Counted from the first letter of the stretch, positions 37,439 through 47,677 are shown. The stretch: DNA of 64,000 nt from Luidia sarsii (GCA_949987565.1 OX465107.1:23698368-23762367), one strand, 5' to 3'. Numbers and translations: made by a program. Notes: generated by a model from the letters alone, not told the origin.

Positions 37439-38167
37439 TCAGATTCGGCTAAAACCGATTCAACAAACTGAAAGTCACGCTGATTCATTGGACAGAGAGC
37501 CGAAGCTCCCAGTGGCTTCTAGATCGAGTGGAGCTTTCTCAGCGTGTTCATCATCTGAGTAGAATCAGGCCCAGATTTGGCATGACGCTTAGTCCTAGAT
37601 CACACAATCCAATACTCCCATCAAATCCTAAGCATCTCGCCCACAAAAGACGTGGCAATCAATGTCCCCCTCCCCCTGCAATGCAAAGTTTAGAGTTTTT
37701 TTTAATGCAAATGGGCGTCATTCGGAATCCCCATCATCTCATCTCTGCAGGCACACACAGGGAGAATGTCGAGAAGGTCGGACAGAGGATTAGAAGGACG
37801 CCAGAGGTTAGAGCCCAAGACAGCTGAAGGGGCATGACATGGGCGGGGGACGATACTGTCTGGTCTGCGGCATGGACGACGTGCCTAAGGAGAGCAAGAC
37901 TACAATGGGGAGGGGAACCTGGATCAAATGCCATCAAACATTGGCAAACCAAAACAAAATCAACATATGGTAGAAGAGGATACCAAAATAAATGTTAAAT
38001 CTGGGAAGACAAATGCAGGGACAAAAATAAAACAAGAGAGAGGGAGAGAAAGGCAATCCAGGCAAACTGACAAAACAATTCACGCTCGATGCAAAAAAAA
38101 AAAAAAAAAAAAAAAAACGAAAAAGAAAACCAGAAATGGAGGAGAGAGAGAAAACCTTTGCAGCGTC

Positions 38168-38256
38168 TCAGATTTTGTTGTTGTCTTCCTGCTTATATTT
38201 GAGGAAGATGACGTAAAGCAGACGAAGGATGGATTTCAGGTGACCCTGGGCCACAT
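38168..38256 (-). CDS. PARVA: Parvin, alternative last coding exon (terminal exon 1)
   Basis: After the same split aspartate codon this exon reads VAQGHLKSILRLLYVIFLKY, then KQEDNNKI and a TGA stop. It aligns residue for residue with the canonical last exon (VVNQDLKSTMRVLYNIFTKY) and keeps the LKS, LR, LY, IF and KYK positions of the final helix of the second calponin-homology domain. The acceptor CCTCCCCAG|AT has the same phase. The frame is intact, so it is probably an alternative terminal exon (368-aa product) rather than a relic. Expression is not shown by the sequence alone. Confidence 0.75.
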
Positions 38257-38686
38257 CTGGGGAGGGAGGGAAGGCACAGTGATGTACACAATGGGTGCTG
38301 GTCACCAGTAGAGGGCCTGCCTCTGACACACAGCCCTGGCACAACCAAACCATTCATGCACACAACGAGAGTGGACAGCTCGCGCTGGGACTCGGGGTCA
38401 CGGCTCCGGACTCATACAGCTAAAGGGCTTACCGCGGCCGGCTACTCTTCCAATTGTGGGACAGGCATTCCATGAGATGCACCAGAGGAAAAATCAGCAT
38501 TTTTTTTAAAAGCAAGGCCGGATCCAAATTGACACCGATGGCTACAGCTATTATTGCTACTGTCTTCATGGGTATATATTGGAGTGAACCCAATTAATGA
38601 TGCGCAAAGATTCTAACACTGAATTCCCACTTGTCCCCGGGGCCAGGAGTGTTTTCCCCCTCAATGGCAATTGGATTCCCACTTAC

Positions 38687-38759
38687 CCTCTGCCCGGGCC
38701 TTGGCCTTTGGAAGACCGGCATCCTCCATGAGGTCCAGTGCAAAGGATACGTTGTGAAC
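38687..38759 (-). CDS. PARVA: Parvin coding exon 11 (CH2)
   Basis: 73 nt reading VHNVSFALDLMEDAGLPKAK, then ARAE and one base. Acceptor CTGCAG, donor GAGG|GTAAG. Matches the parvin segment before the final helix. It is the shared exon from which both terminal exons can be joined in phase. Confidence 0.95.
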
Positions 38760-39892
38760 CTGCAGCAAGGCAAAGAATCGATACAAGTTTATACGAGTAC
38801 CCATTATTTTATTTTAAGTGTCTCGGTAATTCTTCCTGGGCAGAAGTTGGCCAGTAGAAATGCCCGCGCGGGTCGGGAACAGTAACTGAGAGGAAGACGC
38901 CCGCACTGGACTTAAAATGGGTAAAGTACCCAGCGTCTCGGTTACTTTGCCCCCCAAAAGTCCAGTGATGACAGGGCTTAACCACTTCGCACCGGGGGGT
39001 TTTTCAGCGCCGATGACCGCCATACGGGGTTTTTTGAACAATGCATCATTTTAAAATCTTGCTAAAACAATCGGAACAATATATTTCTGTGAAATAAATC
39101 GATAAGGGTATACTATGGGTACAAGAGAGTAAAACCTGGCACAATTCGGACGTTTGTCAAGAGAATATCCGTTCGAAAAAGGGCCCTTTGTGCGTCGTCA
39201 GTGGACCGTAACGGACTTGTGTGTGTGCGTGCGTATACGCTGCTGACAATCCCTGACCGCAGACTCCAGCCTCCACTCCAGGCAGTCAAATCTTCGAGTT
39301 GGTCGGCCACAAACGAGCGTACAGATTACGGTAAAGAATGTGGGGGGAATTCCAATGCCAGACCGACAACCGTTAGGCTGTGTGGCATGCACAGACAATG
39401 TCCCCCGCGTGCTTTCAGCTGCAGCGCGGTATCCCTCGATCCTCCACAGTAAAAGTCCCACAATTGCACAATTACTGCTGCTAATCTTCCAATTCATGTG
39501 GCAACTTGCGTCAAAAAGGGTCTTTGTACTGATTCGTATTGCTTTGTTCTAAGCTGAAAAGAGTCTTTGTTTAGAATGTGGACAATAGTGGTGCCCGGAT
39601 TCGGAGGGCCCAGTTGCAAAGGCAATCCAAATGACCTCCGGATTCGGAGGTCCCGGCGCGAAGTGGTTAAGGAAGTAAGGAAGGTGATCAGAGAGGGAAA
39701 GACCACAAAGAAAAGGGAGGTGACCACAAAGAAAACCTGATGACAATGATCATTTCCCTCCCTAATTGCAAATGTTAAATCGGAGCAAAGCAATGATTCA
39801 AATCATCTTTGAGTGTCCTTGCCTGCAACTCATACCTCTGGCCGCTGACAAAGCGTCCCCTGACATAGACACACACACACACGGACACTTGC
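38760..39892 (-). other. Parvin intron with a GC donor and a piggyBac-like MITE
   Basis: This intron begins with GC, not GT (AAG|GCAAGT), and ends with a normal CTGCAG acceptor. It is largely filled by the TTAA-flanked element at 38978-39670. Confidence 0.85.
38978..39670. mobile_element. piggyBac-like non-autonomous element with TTAA flanks
   Basis: Flanked by TTAA on both sides (38978-38981 and 39667-39670). Ends CCACTTCGCACCGG and CCGGCGCGAAGTGG are inverted. TTAA target sites are characteristic of piggyBac. There is no transposase frame. Part of the right half (ACAAAGACTCTTTTCAGC on the minus strand, and TTTTTGACG...GTTGC) recurs at 45340-45492. Confidence 0.75.
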
Positions 39893-40063
39893 CTTTTCTT
39901 CAAAGAGCATCGGCGTGACGTGGTAGTGGTACAGGGGCACGTAGTAGCCCTCCAGAAGCCCCATAAGAAGGATGAAGTACACCCCGTCGTGGAACTGGTT
40001 GTCGATATCCGAGACCTCCAGGTTGATCTTGTTCAGGTGCTTGTTGGCAAAGCTGATTAGAGA
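39893..40063 (-). CDS. PARVA: Parvin coding exon 10 (CH2 core)
   Basis: 171 nt, 57 codons, including SLISFANKHLNKINLEV, DNQFHDGVYFILLMGLLEGY and YVPLYHYHVTPMLFEEK. This is the core of the second calponin-homology domain, the part that in vertebrate parvins binds ILK and paxillin LD motifs. The exon ends on a complete lysine codon followed by GCAAGT, so the donor is GC. The junction K|VHNVSF matches the vertebrate protein, so the GC donor is the real one. Confidence 0.96.
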
Positions 40064-40734
40064 CTAAGGGAGAGAGAAGTGTGGGCAGACGTCAGAAAGT
40101 TGACAGCAACGGTGCTGTACAGACCCCAAAACGTCAGCTATTTAATCCTCACACTTTAAATCCAACACGGTTGTGGTCATTTGGGGTTTCAGGAAGGGTA
40201 AGGGTTCATCAATCATTATTTGTGACCTGTATGTCACATAGTGCATTAACACGTACGGGGCGATTGAATATTGTAGGGGCGAATTTTTTTTGGAGAAATC
40301 GGTTTTTTTTTTTAGCTTGCTTTGCTTCTTTTACATGCATATTGTTTAGAAAACATCAAAAAAAGTATTAATTTTCGTTGCTAAAACTGTTTTTGTTAAA
40401 GGTTTTTGCTTCAACATCCCCTGAAAATTTCATCATAATACGAACTTGGGAACACATGGCTGCTAGGTGCTCTTTAAAGCCCAGGAACTTAAAGGGGCAA
40501 TGTGCAAATGCATTGCAAAGTCTAAAGCTTGTTTTCTCCTAAGAGGCTTCTTTGACGCTTGTGCCACATGCGAAGGGTCTGTTATTTCAAAGAATCATAA
40601 AAAAATCAACACAGTACGCTGTAGTGCTATTCATTTTTGCAGAAGTGAGTCATATTTATCACAAACATTTGTGGCAAGCGGTGGGTCAGAGAGAGTCTGT
40701 GCAAAGTACACGGTGGGGAAAATGGAGTTCTTAC
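40064..40734 (-). other. Parvin intron 9
   Basis: 671 bp of AT-rich intron with short T runs (40287-40293, 40304-40312). I see no repeat family or conserved element in it. Confidence 0.7.
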
Positions 40735-40796
40735 CTTCTTCACAACATTGAGCTTATCTGGTGCATGGTCAAAGAGTGTATCAAAAGCGTCTCTCT
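40735..40796 (-). CDS. PARVA: Parvin coding exon 9 (start of CH2)
   Basis: 62 nt completing a split glutamate and reading RDAFDTLFDHAPDKLNVVKK. The DAFDTLFDHAPDKLNVVK block is diagnostic for parvins and opens the second CH domain. Acceptor TTCCAGAG, donor AAGAAG|GTAAG. Confidence 0.97.
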
Positions 40797-41625
40797 CTGG
40801 AAGAAATCCAATCAAGATCTCATTACTTTCGAGGGCCCAATGTCTAAATCCCAGCGGGACCTTTCTCACAGGCAGAATGGAAAGGACACACACCGAAAGG
40901 AAGGGAGAGAGGAAATAAGATACGGATGACAGGAGACAGACAGAGGAAAGAAAGCTGAAGAGACAGACCAGGGAAACACAAGCAGTCGAGGAGTGATCAA
41001 AGAGGGGATGATAAAAGCATAGAGAGAGAAAAGGAAGGTAGACACAAAAGAAGGACATCTCAAAATTTACACTGTGACAATCATTACTGCTCACCCCAAT
41101 TGACAGAATTTCCAGATTTTAAAACACAGCCAGCACCGGCTGTATGTAGTGTTTTTCAATTCAATTCAATTTAATTCAATTTCTATATTATCCCATTGGG
41201 GAAATTCATTGGTCTTTTACATAAAAACATACATGTGCAATAAATTTTACAGACAACTTAACACACTGTTTAGAAAAATAAAAATAATATACGATTCCTT
41301 AAAAATATTTTTAAAAAAACCGAAAACAAAACAAAACAGGACTTCCACTTAGCAGGACTGCAACACTACTTCCAGACCGGCTCCAGTTCTCGTTACAATG
41401 TCTGTGCAGACATTATGAGGCCGATAACAGACCCACTGGTACTCAATGGTAGGATTTCCCGCTACAAAAAGTATCCATGACACATGAACTTGTGGTAGGT
41501 GTCATGCAATGCTCCAGTGTCTGCACACTGTTTGATACGAGAGGAGGAAGTGCATTTGGGCCTTGGTACGTATAATATGCTAATTTATGACTTTCAATGA
41601 CAGGTCATGTCAGAGTTCAACTTAC
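40797..41625 (-). other. Parvin intron 8
   Basis: 829 bp. Contains a purine-rich stretch at 40870-41040 and, at about 41155-41300, TTCAATTCAATT simple sequence followed by CCCATTGGGGAAATTC, which resembles a retroelement 3' tail. That assignment is uncertain. Confidence 0.5.
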
Positions 41626-41645
41626 CGAACCTGCCACCAATGGCC
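41626..41645 (-). CDS. PARVA: Parvin 20-nt micro-exon
   Basis: Exactly 20 nt between AATTGCAG and GTAAG, with sequence GGCCATTGGTGGCAGGTTCG on the minus strand. With one base completing the codon on each side it reads (E)AIGGRF(E), which bridges TTN|E and ERDAFDTL. The equivalent stretch of human PARVA (TEALSGRHERDAF) has the same length. Without it the frame between the neighbouring exons would break, so it is well supported despite its size. Confidence 0.92.
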
Positions 41646-41864
41646 CTGCAATTCAAAAACAGAAATGAAATTGTTTGAAGAAAGTTTTAAAAACTATAGA
41701 TTGGGCTCCTTTTCGGAGTGAGAACTATTACGCATCTATTAGAATGGATAATAATTATGTGCATCTTTAATGATGGATAATTACTGGTTGAACGCCGACT
41801 TGAATAATTAAGTCAATTCCATCTTCTAAACAAGGAGCACACCATCTAAAATTCTTGCGCTTGA

Positions 41865-42845
41865 GTTCTTCAATGAAGATAATGTCACAATTCAGTAGGG
41901 AAGGAATTAGTGTTGATTGACTGCCATCAGGAATCATGATCGCTCTTCAAGTATATCCCGACTCCTAATGACAGACAGCACAACCTCTGGAAAGTCTTGG
42001 GTCTCAGTTCGTCACTGAACTGCAAGTTCTCTCATTGGAGACAATGTCAGAAATCGGTAGGGAAGGAATTAGTGTTAATTGACACTAAATCCCAACTCCT
42101 GAAGACAGACACCACACTGTCTGAAAGTCTTGTGTCTCAGTTGGTCACTGAACTGCAAGTTCTCTCATTGAAGACAATGTCACAATTCAGTAGGGAAGGA
42201 ATTAGTGTTAATTGACACTAAATCACAACTCCTGAAGACAGACACCACACTGTCTGAAAGTCTTGTGTCTCAGTTGGTCACTGAACTGCAAGTTCTCTCA
42301 TTGGAGACAATGTCACAATTCAGTAGGGAAGGAATTAGTGTTAATTGACACTAAATCACAACTCCTGAAGACAGACACCACACTGTCTGAAAGTCTTGTG
42401 TCTCAGTTGGTCACTGAACTGCAAGTTCTCTCATTGGAGACAATGTCACAATTCAGTAGGGAAGGAATTAGTGTTAATTGACACTAAATCACAACTCCTG
42501 AAGACAGACACCACCCTGTCTGAAAGTCTTGTGTCTCAGTTCGTCACTGAACTGCAAGTTCTCTCATTGGAGACAATGTCACAATTCAGTAGGGAAGGAA
42601 TTAGTGTTAATTGACACTAAATCCCAACTCCTGAAGACAGACACCACACTGTCTGAAAGTCTTGTATCTCAGTTTGTCACTGAACTGCAAGTTCTCTCAT
42701 TGGAGACAATGTCACAATTCAGTAGGGAAGGAATTAGTGTTAATTGACACTAAATCCCAACTCCTGAAGACAGACACCACACTGTCTGAAAGTCTTGTGT
42801 CTCAGTTTGTCACTGAACTGCAAATTCTCTCATTGGAAACAATAT
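41865..42845. repeat. 133-bp minisatellite, about 7 copies
   Basis: The unit contains GTTGGTCACTGAACTGCAAG, CAATGTCACAATTCAGTAGG and CTCCTGAAGACAGACACCAC and repeats every 133 bp. The leftmost copy is the most diverged. The array fills most of the intron between the micro-exon and the exon at 42918, ending about 73 bp from the latter. The identical 72-residue frames in successive copies are artefacts. Confidence 0.95.
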
Positions 42846-42917
42846 CTAGAAAGAACTTCAGTCTCCTAAACATTAAATCTGGAATGCGGAAAATGCACAA
42901 GGTGGAAACTGTCTTAC

Positions 42918-42976
42918 TCGTTGGTCGTTGTGATTTCCTCTGACACTCTGCTGGTGACAAGCAGGTTGTCCTTTTT
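42918..42976 (-). CDS. PARVA: Parvin coding exon 7 (linker between CH domains)
   Basis: 59 nt reading KKDNLLVTSRVSEEITTTN plus two bases. It corresponds to the vertebrate linker KREGILQSRQIQEEITGNTE. Acceptor TTTTCGCAG, donor CGA|GTAAGAC. Confidence 0.93.
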
Positions 42977-43900
42977 CTGCGAAAGAAAAGAAACAATGAA
43001 GACTACAGAAACCGGGACGTGACTCTGGTGACAGGCCGAGAAAAGATTTGGCTAGTTACCGAAAACCGTTCCCACCTCAGCTTAAAGCCCCTACACAACA
43101 TTGGTAAGATCGAAAAACAGAAACGTTCACAGATTTACATGAAACTTAAAAAGTTTGAAGATGGTTATAGTAGAAACCTCTCACTGAAATATTTCTGCCT
43201 AAAATGTTGTATTTTGGGAGAAATGAGAAAAAGAAATAGTTTACGTCTCACCGAGATCTAAACTATTTTTTCGGAACAGTACAGCATTGAATGCTTCATT
43301 TTCGCGAAACAAATGACGCGGTTTTCACAATTTTCTCGAGACTAGTTTGGCAGATTGAGCTGAAATTTTCACAGGTGTGCTATTTCATGCATATGTTGGA
43401 TCAGACAGCGTATGGATGCTATTCTTTGACCTCGACCAATGTTGTGTAGGGGCTTTAAGATGACTACCGGTACCTTTGACTGAACATACAGCATCGGCAT
43501 GCATCATGGGTCCCACGACTGATCCTCAGATTTGATGAAATGGACACCCTTTGTTTACCGGTATTCAGAATTCTTGCTAAAGGTTTGTGAGGGTCTTGCC
43601 CTAGTTGGCGTACAATTAGAACTGCCAGCTCAGTGCTCTGGTCGTTTGCTAATTGAAAGAAAAACAAATCCTGGCAGCTTGGGGAGCAGCTGGGAAGCAG
43701 GAGTTGCGAGTTTTCATCTTGGCCGACCTGCTTGGAATTTGTTGCAGCAGGCAATCAGTCAAAGCACTGAGCACGCATCGGTAAGTCAAGTAGGGCAAAC
43801 TCTGCAATGAATTACTTTCCCCTATGATATCTTGCTAAGCTATGTAGAAATTGAACTTTGGACCAATAACTGACGAGCCTGACAACAGAGCTAAAGAGTA

Positions 43901-44038
43901 TAGGTTTGCGGTGACACCACGTACGAGAATCTCTTTTGTGAGTGAGTGTGGTTCTGAAAAGAACCAGAGGGTTTCACTCGACGTTTTGGGACAATGTGCT
44001 CTGTCCATCTTCAAGAGGAAGAAAGAACAACACAGGTA
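43901..44038 (+). repeat. Dispersed repeat family 3, longest copy
   Basis: TAGGTTTGCGGTGACACC followed by TGTGGTTCTGAAAAGAACC, GGTTTCACTCGACGTTTTGG and a GACAATGTGCTCTGTCCATC hairpin. Read on the minus strand the second half is TTGAAGATGGACA, hairpin, TGTCCC, AAAACGTCGAG, the same layout as family 1 and the 30055 motif. Confidence 0.65.
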
Positions 44039-44200
44039 TTAATATTTTCAACTAAGTGATTAATATTTAGTGGGTCTGACGTATCGATCCTATCGATCAA
44101 ATCAGAACAAAGCGCTCTCAAACTTTCAAATCATGTGCAATTCAACAGCTTTCAGGATCCCGTTGTTTTTTTTTTTAAACCTCAACAGAACACAATTTCT

Positions 44201-44310
44201 GCCTTTGAGAAAGGTCCTGCTAGGATCGAAACGTCAGGCCCACTGAATTTTAACATTTACATTTTGGTAATTTTAGTCAGTAAGCAGTTTGCAACATTTT
44301 TGTATATCAC
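44201..44310 (+). mobile_element. Dispersed repeat family 1, full copy
   Basis: 110 bp with GCCTTTGAGAAAGGTCCTGC at the start and GCAACATTTTTGTATATCAC at the end. Nearly identical to 7456-7569, but with AGTCAGTAAGCAG in the middle. Confidence 0.88.
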
Positions 44311-44388
44311 CTTAAGTGATTAATAAACAGGATGTGGTCTACAGACAAAACAGATACAGTCACAGAGAGGAGTCACAAATCAACATAC

Positions 44389-44504
44389 CTGTACAACAAC
44401 CACTTTTGCTGAGACGTACTCAGGAATTCTGATGGGAGCTTTGAAGTGAAATGCTAGCGCCACCAAGAGGTGAAGTATTGCTATGAGATTCTTTGAATGA
44501 ATAC
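44389..44504 (-). CDS. PARVA: Parvin coding exon 6 (end of CH1)
   Basis: 116 nt completing a split glycine and reading IHSKNLIAILHLLVALAFHF, then KAPIRIPEYVSAKVVVVQ. These are the last helices of the first calponin-homology domain. Acceptor CCTTGCAG, donor CAG|GTATGT. Confidence 0.97.
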
Positions 44505-44562
44505 CTGCAAGGACAAAGAGAAAGAAATGGATTGAAATGATGGTGATACTACTCAACTGTAA

Positions 44563-44682
44563 CTTACGATCAATCGCAAGGCAATGAGAGATGCACATAA
44601 ACCGTATGACCTATGGAAGTTTACGATGGGTTATCCATCATAAGCGGAGTTACGATGCATCGTAAGGCTTTGTGAAAATGAC
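44563..44682. mobile_element. MITE family C copy 2
   Basis: ACGATCAATCGCAAGGCAATG, then GATGGGTTATCCATCATAAG and GAGTTACGATGCATCGTAAG, then GGCTTTGTGAAAATG. Same motif order as 19845-19996. Confidence 0.65.
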
Positions 44683-44691
44683 TGTTTATCC

Positions 44692-45245
44692 TTGTACAGG
44701 TTTTTCCATAGTATTTATAATGTAACCGACTCCAACCCTTTTTGTCTGCATGTACCTGTGCGGCGGACAAGGCATGCACAGGAGCACATCTTCCACATCC
44801 CACGCAGCCGAGTTGAAGTGACAAAGCGTGGCTGCATCTCCAGGATTTCGTCCACTTACAACAGGCTGCATGGGATGTGTGATGTGTTCGGTGCTCCTTC
44901 CGTGCATTCTTTTCGCCGCCAGGTCCATGCAGCTCTTTCAACTTTTAATACTTAATGTGCTGTTTGTGTTTCAGTCTTTGACTATGTGCTGAATTGTTGT
45001 GATTGATTGTGGTTTGAATCTCTGCTTCTTGCATAGTTATACTTGTTTGCTTGTTTTCTATTTGTTTGTCTGTCTGTTTGTTTCAATGTTCTATGAATGA
45101 TATATCCATTATTTATTTAACTATTTCATTGTAAATTAATTTATCAAATTAGTGTTTTATTTATTTTTATATATCTCCTTGTAACTGGCATTTTGTTTGC
45201 TGTTGGATGAGATTAATAAATAAAAATAAGAATAAGAATAAGAAA
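44692..45245 (+). mobile_element. Non-LTR retrotransposon 3' fragment (LINE ORF2 C-terminus and tail)
   Basis: The plus strand encodes 87 residues including HIPRSRVEVTKRGCISRISS and a run on to SFRRQVHAALSTFNT. This is the usual pattern at the end of LINE reverse-transcriptase proteins (CR1/L2-like). It is followed by an AT-rich 3' UTR and a short tail of AATAAG repeats (about 45213-45245). The 5' part of the element is missing, as expected for 5' truncation. The clade is not certain. Confidence 0.6.
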
Positions 45246-45339
45246 TCCATCCCTGATTGCTTAGTGAGTTTAGAAAAAAACAAACTCCCCCTACTGTGTG
45301 GTGATCAGAACCAATAAAACATGGCCCTGTGCGAAGTTG

Positions 45340-45492
45340 TTAACCCCTTGCGTACGGATGACGTCTAAAGCCGCTCGGGGAGTTTCAAAATTTGGACGCC
45401 GCTATTGTTCAAACTGTAGACAAAGACTCTTTTCAGCAATATGTATCATCACAAACACCTTTTTTGACGTCAGTTGCTGCATGAATTGTGGG
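45340..45492 (+). mobile_element. piggyBac-like element fragment
   Basis: Starts at TTAA (45340-45343) followed by CCCCTTGCGTACGGATGACG. It then shares ACAAAGACTCTTTTCAGC and TTTTTTGACGTCAGTTGC with the inverted right half of 38978-39670. No second terminus was found. Confidence 0.5.
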
Positions 45493-45984
45493 GCTTCATT
45501 GTGAACGATCAAGGGTCTGCGCGCTACTATAAGAGACAGTGTGGTGGCCTGCCCCGCAACCAATGCGGTCACCGGACAGACTATGGAATGCACCTGCTGC
45601 CCTTTAGCACAAACTGCACGCTCTGTTGAGGCTGTCCAGCTGGATCCTTTGTCCACTGGAGTGCAGGTATGTTTGCGGTCAAAGGGTAGCAGCACACACA
45701 GTTCTCGGAGTTGTGTCGCACAGCTGACACTCCATTGGACTACACAAAAGAAGGCCAATCTTTGAGGGCTAATAATCCTTTGATAAAATGCACGCAGATG
45801 TCCTATTGTGCCACATTTTATTCACTGATGCAAATAGTGCACACTTATTGATTTATTTTGCAGGTTTATTGTTCTCTGATTGTTTAGCGAGCTTTTGAAA
45901 TGGCACTGTGCCGGCCATGGGCACTAAACAAATCCCGCCGTCATGGAGTTAAGAGGCTCCATGAAACTAGACCCAGGGCCTCAC

Positions 45985-46128
45985 CGTCCACGCTCCACTT
46001 CTGCTGGTTCCAGCGTGGGAGGTTCATCATCTTGTTGACCGTGTCCAGCACCACCTGCAGCTTCTGCTTCTGGAAGACTTCCGACTGCATCACCTCGCGA
46101 ACCTCCAGCTTGATTCCCGCCAGCTTCT
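45985..46128 (-). CDS. PARVA: Parvin coding exon 5 (CH1 middle)
   Basis: 144 nt completing a split glutamate, then KLAGIKLEVREVMQSEVFQK, QKLQVVLDTVNKMMNLPRWN and QQKWSVD plus one base. Matches the vertebrate EKL...EVTQSEIAQKQKLQTVLEKI region. Donor ACG|GTGAGG, acceptor TCTCAG. Confidence 0.97.
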
Positions 46129-46806
46129 CTGAGAGACACAAAGGGGAGGAGGACACGAGTTGCTCAAGACCGCAGCTTCTGGGTCCTCTGCGTACCGGCT
46201 GAGATCAGTTACGAGTTACATTAAAAGCCCCGACGAAAAAAAATCTTGGTATTTTGAAGATCCGGGCAGTGTTTAGGATAGAGGTAGGGTGAGTGCCAAA
46301 CATCCAACATGATTCTAATTTCAAATTTCATTTCGCCTTTGAGAAAGGTCCTGCTAGGATCGAAACGCCAGGCCCTAACTTTAGATGATTCCAATATTGA
46401 CAGTCACCTGACAAAAGACAGAACACACCCTTCTAAAATATTGATTGCAACGATTCTCCTTAGAACCGAGCAAACATGTACACCAAACATTTTCTCACAT
46501 GCTGTCATCATCAATTTCCTTTAGAGCCACACATACTAACAAATACTCCGACATAGTGTCACTGTAAACCAGCCATTAATTTCTACCGCCACCATAAACA
46601 GTCTGAAATTCCATCCAAGCTCTCGGCCCACCCTGGGATGCACCAGATATACGAGCACCGCTAAATCTTTGGCTACATTTTGTGATAAAGAGTTGTGGGG
46701 GGTTTTTACGAGGCAGGGTGCATACTGGGAGGAGGGGGGAGGGGAGTAGAGGGAGGGGGAGGGGAGGGGAGGGGGAGGGGGGAGAGGGAGCCCTGCCTCG
46801 GCCTAC
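46129..46806 (-). other. Parvin intron 4
   Basis: 678 bp with a short family 1 repeat (46335-46376) and a G-rich tract of GGGAGGGG units at 46727-46790, directly beside the donor of the exon at 46807. Read in the sense direction the tract is C-rich and begins about 17 nt into the intron. Confidence 0.7.
46335..46376 (+). mobile_element. Dispersed repeat family 1, short copy
   Basis: Only the GCCTTTGAGAAAGGTCCTGC / AGGATCGAAACGCCAGGCCC hairpin part is present. The AT-rich second half is missing. Confidence 0.8.
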
Positions 46807-46909
46807 CGATGAGATTGCCCAGAATCTGTCCATCGTGGAGGTCCTCTTCAAGATCCCGGACGATCACCCTCTGCTCCTTCAGCTCCTCGTTGATCCAATC
46901 CATCAATAC
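46807..46909 (-). CDS. PARVA: Parvin coding exon 4 (start of CH1)
   Basis: 103 nt reading VLMDWINEELKEQRVIVRDL, then EEDLHDGQILGNLI plus one base. This is the opening of the first calponin-homology domain (conserved W, DL..DGQ.L). Donor ATCG|GTAGGC, acceptor TTCTTTAG. Confidence 0.97.
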
Positions 46910-47677
46910 CTAAAGAACAAATCAATTAACCGATACCAACAGGGTTTGAATTTTCAAACTCTCAATGATGAACCTCTTGTGATTCAGCAGTGGCCCTGCG
47001 GCAAAGGCAAAATGACAGTTTATAATTGTCTCGGGTTAGTTGAAGGCCGCCGCTACTGGCCTTGCAGGCCAGTTGAAAAAAATAAATAAAACAAATTCAG
47101 CCAACCTAAAGTAAACACCACTTTGCATGGTATAGCAACATTTTATGAATTAGAGCTTTTCCGGCAAGTATTCCAAGACACATTCTACATCCAATTCTAC
47201 AAAAACAAAACACAAAACAAACCTCTCCCCCAAACATGCCCAACAAAAAATCATTTCAATCAATCAGGAATCACTGGCTTACTTTCGGTTTGAAAAAAAA
47301 CAAAGAAGGAGTTCTTTGAAAAAGAGAAGGAGTTGGACTTTAAAATTGTGTGTTCATTCGACCTCGGGGACTGTTTGACAAACAACGACAGCGTGAGTCA
47401 GACACAGCCATCCCCTGGGTGAGCTGACACGGCACGACCCCAGAGATGATAAAAACTGAGTGTGCTGCATGCACATAATATATGACAAGTGCATGCACGT
47501 GCGCCATAAAGCATTCATGGGTATACTGGACTATGGACCTGGCAACAATATGTCGAGCACATTGGTGCAACAACGTGTGAGGAAAAAAAAAAAAAGTTGG
47601 CACGAATTCTAACGAGACAGCCAGTGCTAGCGGTCAAGGGCCTTGGTCTGATACATGAGTATCAACAGGATTTCTGG

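Larger units (their letters stand above)
36114..38686 (-). other. Parvin last intron (interrupted by an alternative terminal exon)
   Basis: Holds G14 and G21 runs (36116-36129, 36194-36214), a family A MITE, a tRNA-like sequence between 92-bp direct repeats, an A25 run at 38093-38117 and the alternative last exon 38168-38256. A minus-strand ATTAAA at 37701-37706 could serve as a poly(A) signal for the alternative exon, but this is speculative. Confidence 0.6.
42977..44388 (-). other. Parvin intron 6
   Basis: Contains dispersed repeats at 43901-44038 (family 3) and 44201-44310 (family 1). Two short stretches, CCCCTACACAACATTGGT (43089) and ACCAATGTTGTGTAGGGG (43436), form a perfect inverted pair 330 bp apart and may be the ends of another small element. 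Confidence 0.6.
44505..45984 (-). other. Parvin intron 5
   Basis: Almost entirely transposon-derived: family C MITE, LINE 3' end and a piggyBac-like fragment, followed by a unique stretch at about 45500-45980. Confidence 0.65.

Noticed and set aside
41997..42943. Five near-identical 72-93 residue plus-strand frames
   Set aside because: They are copies of the 133-bp minisatellite unit, whose length is not a multiple of three, so each copy restarts.
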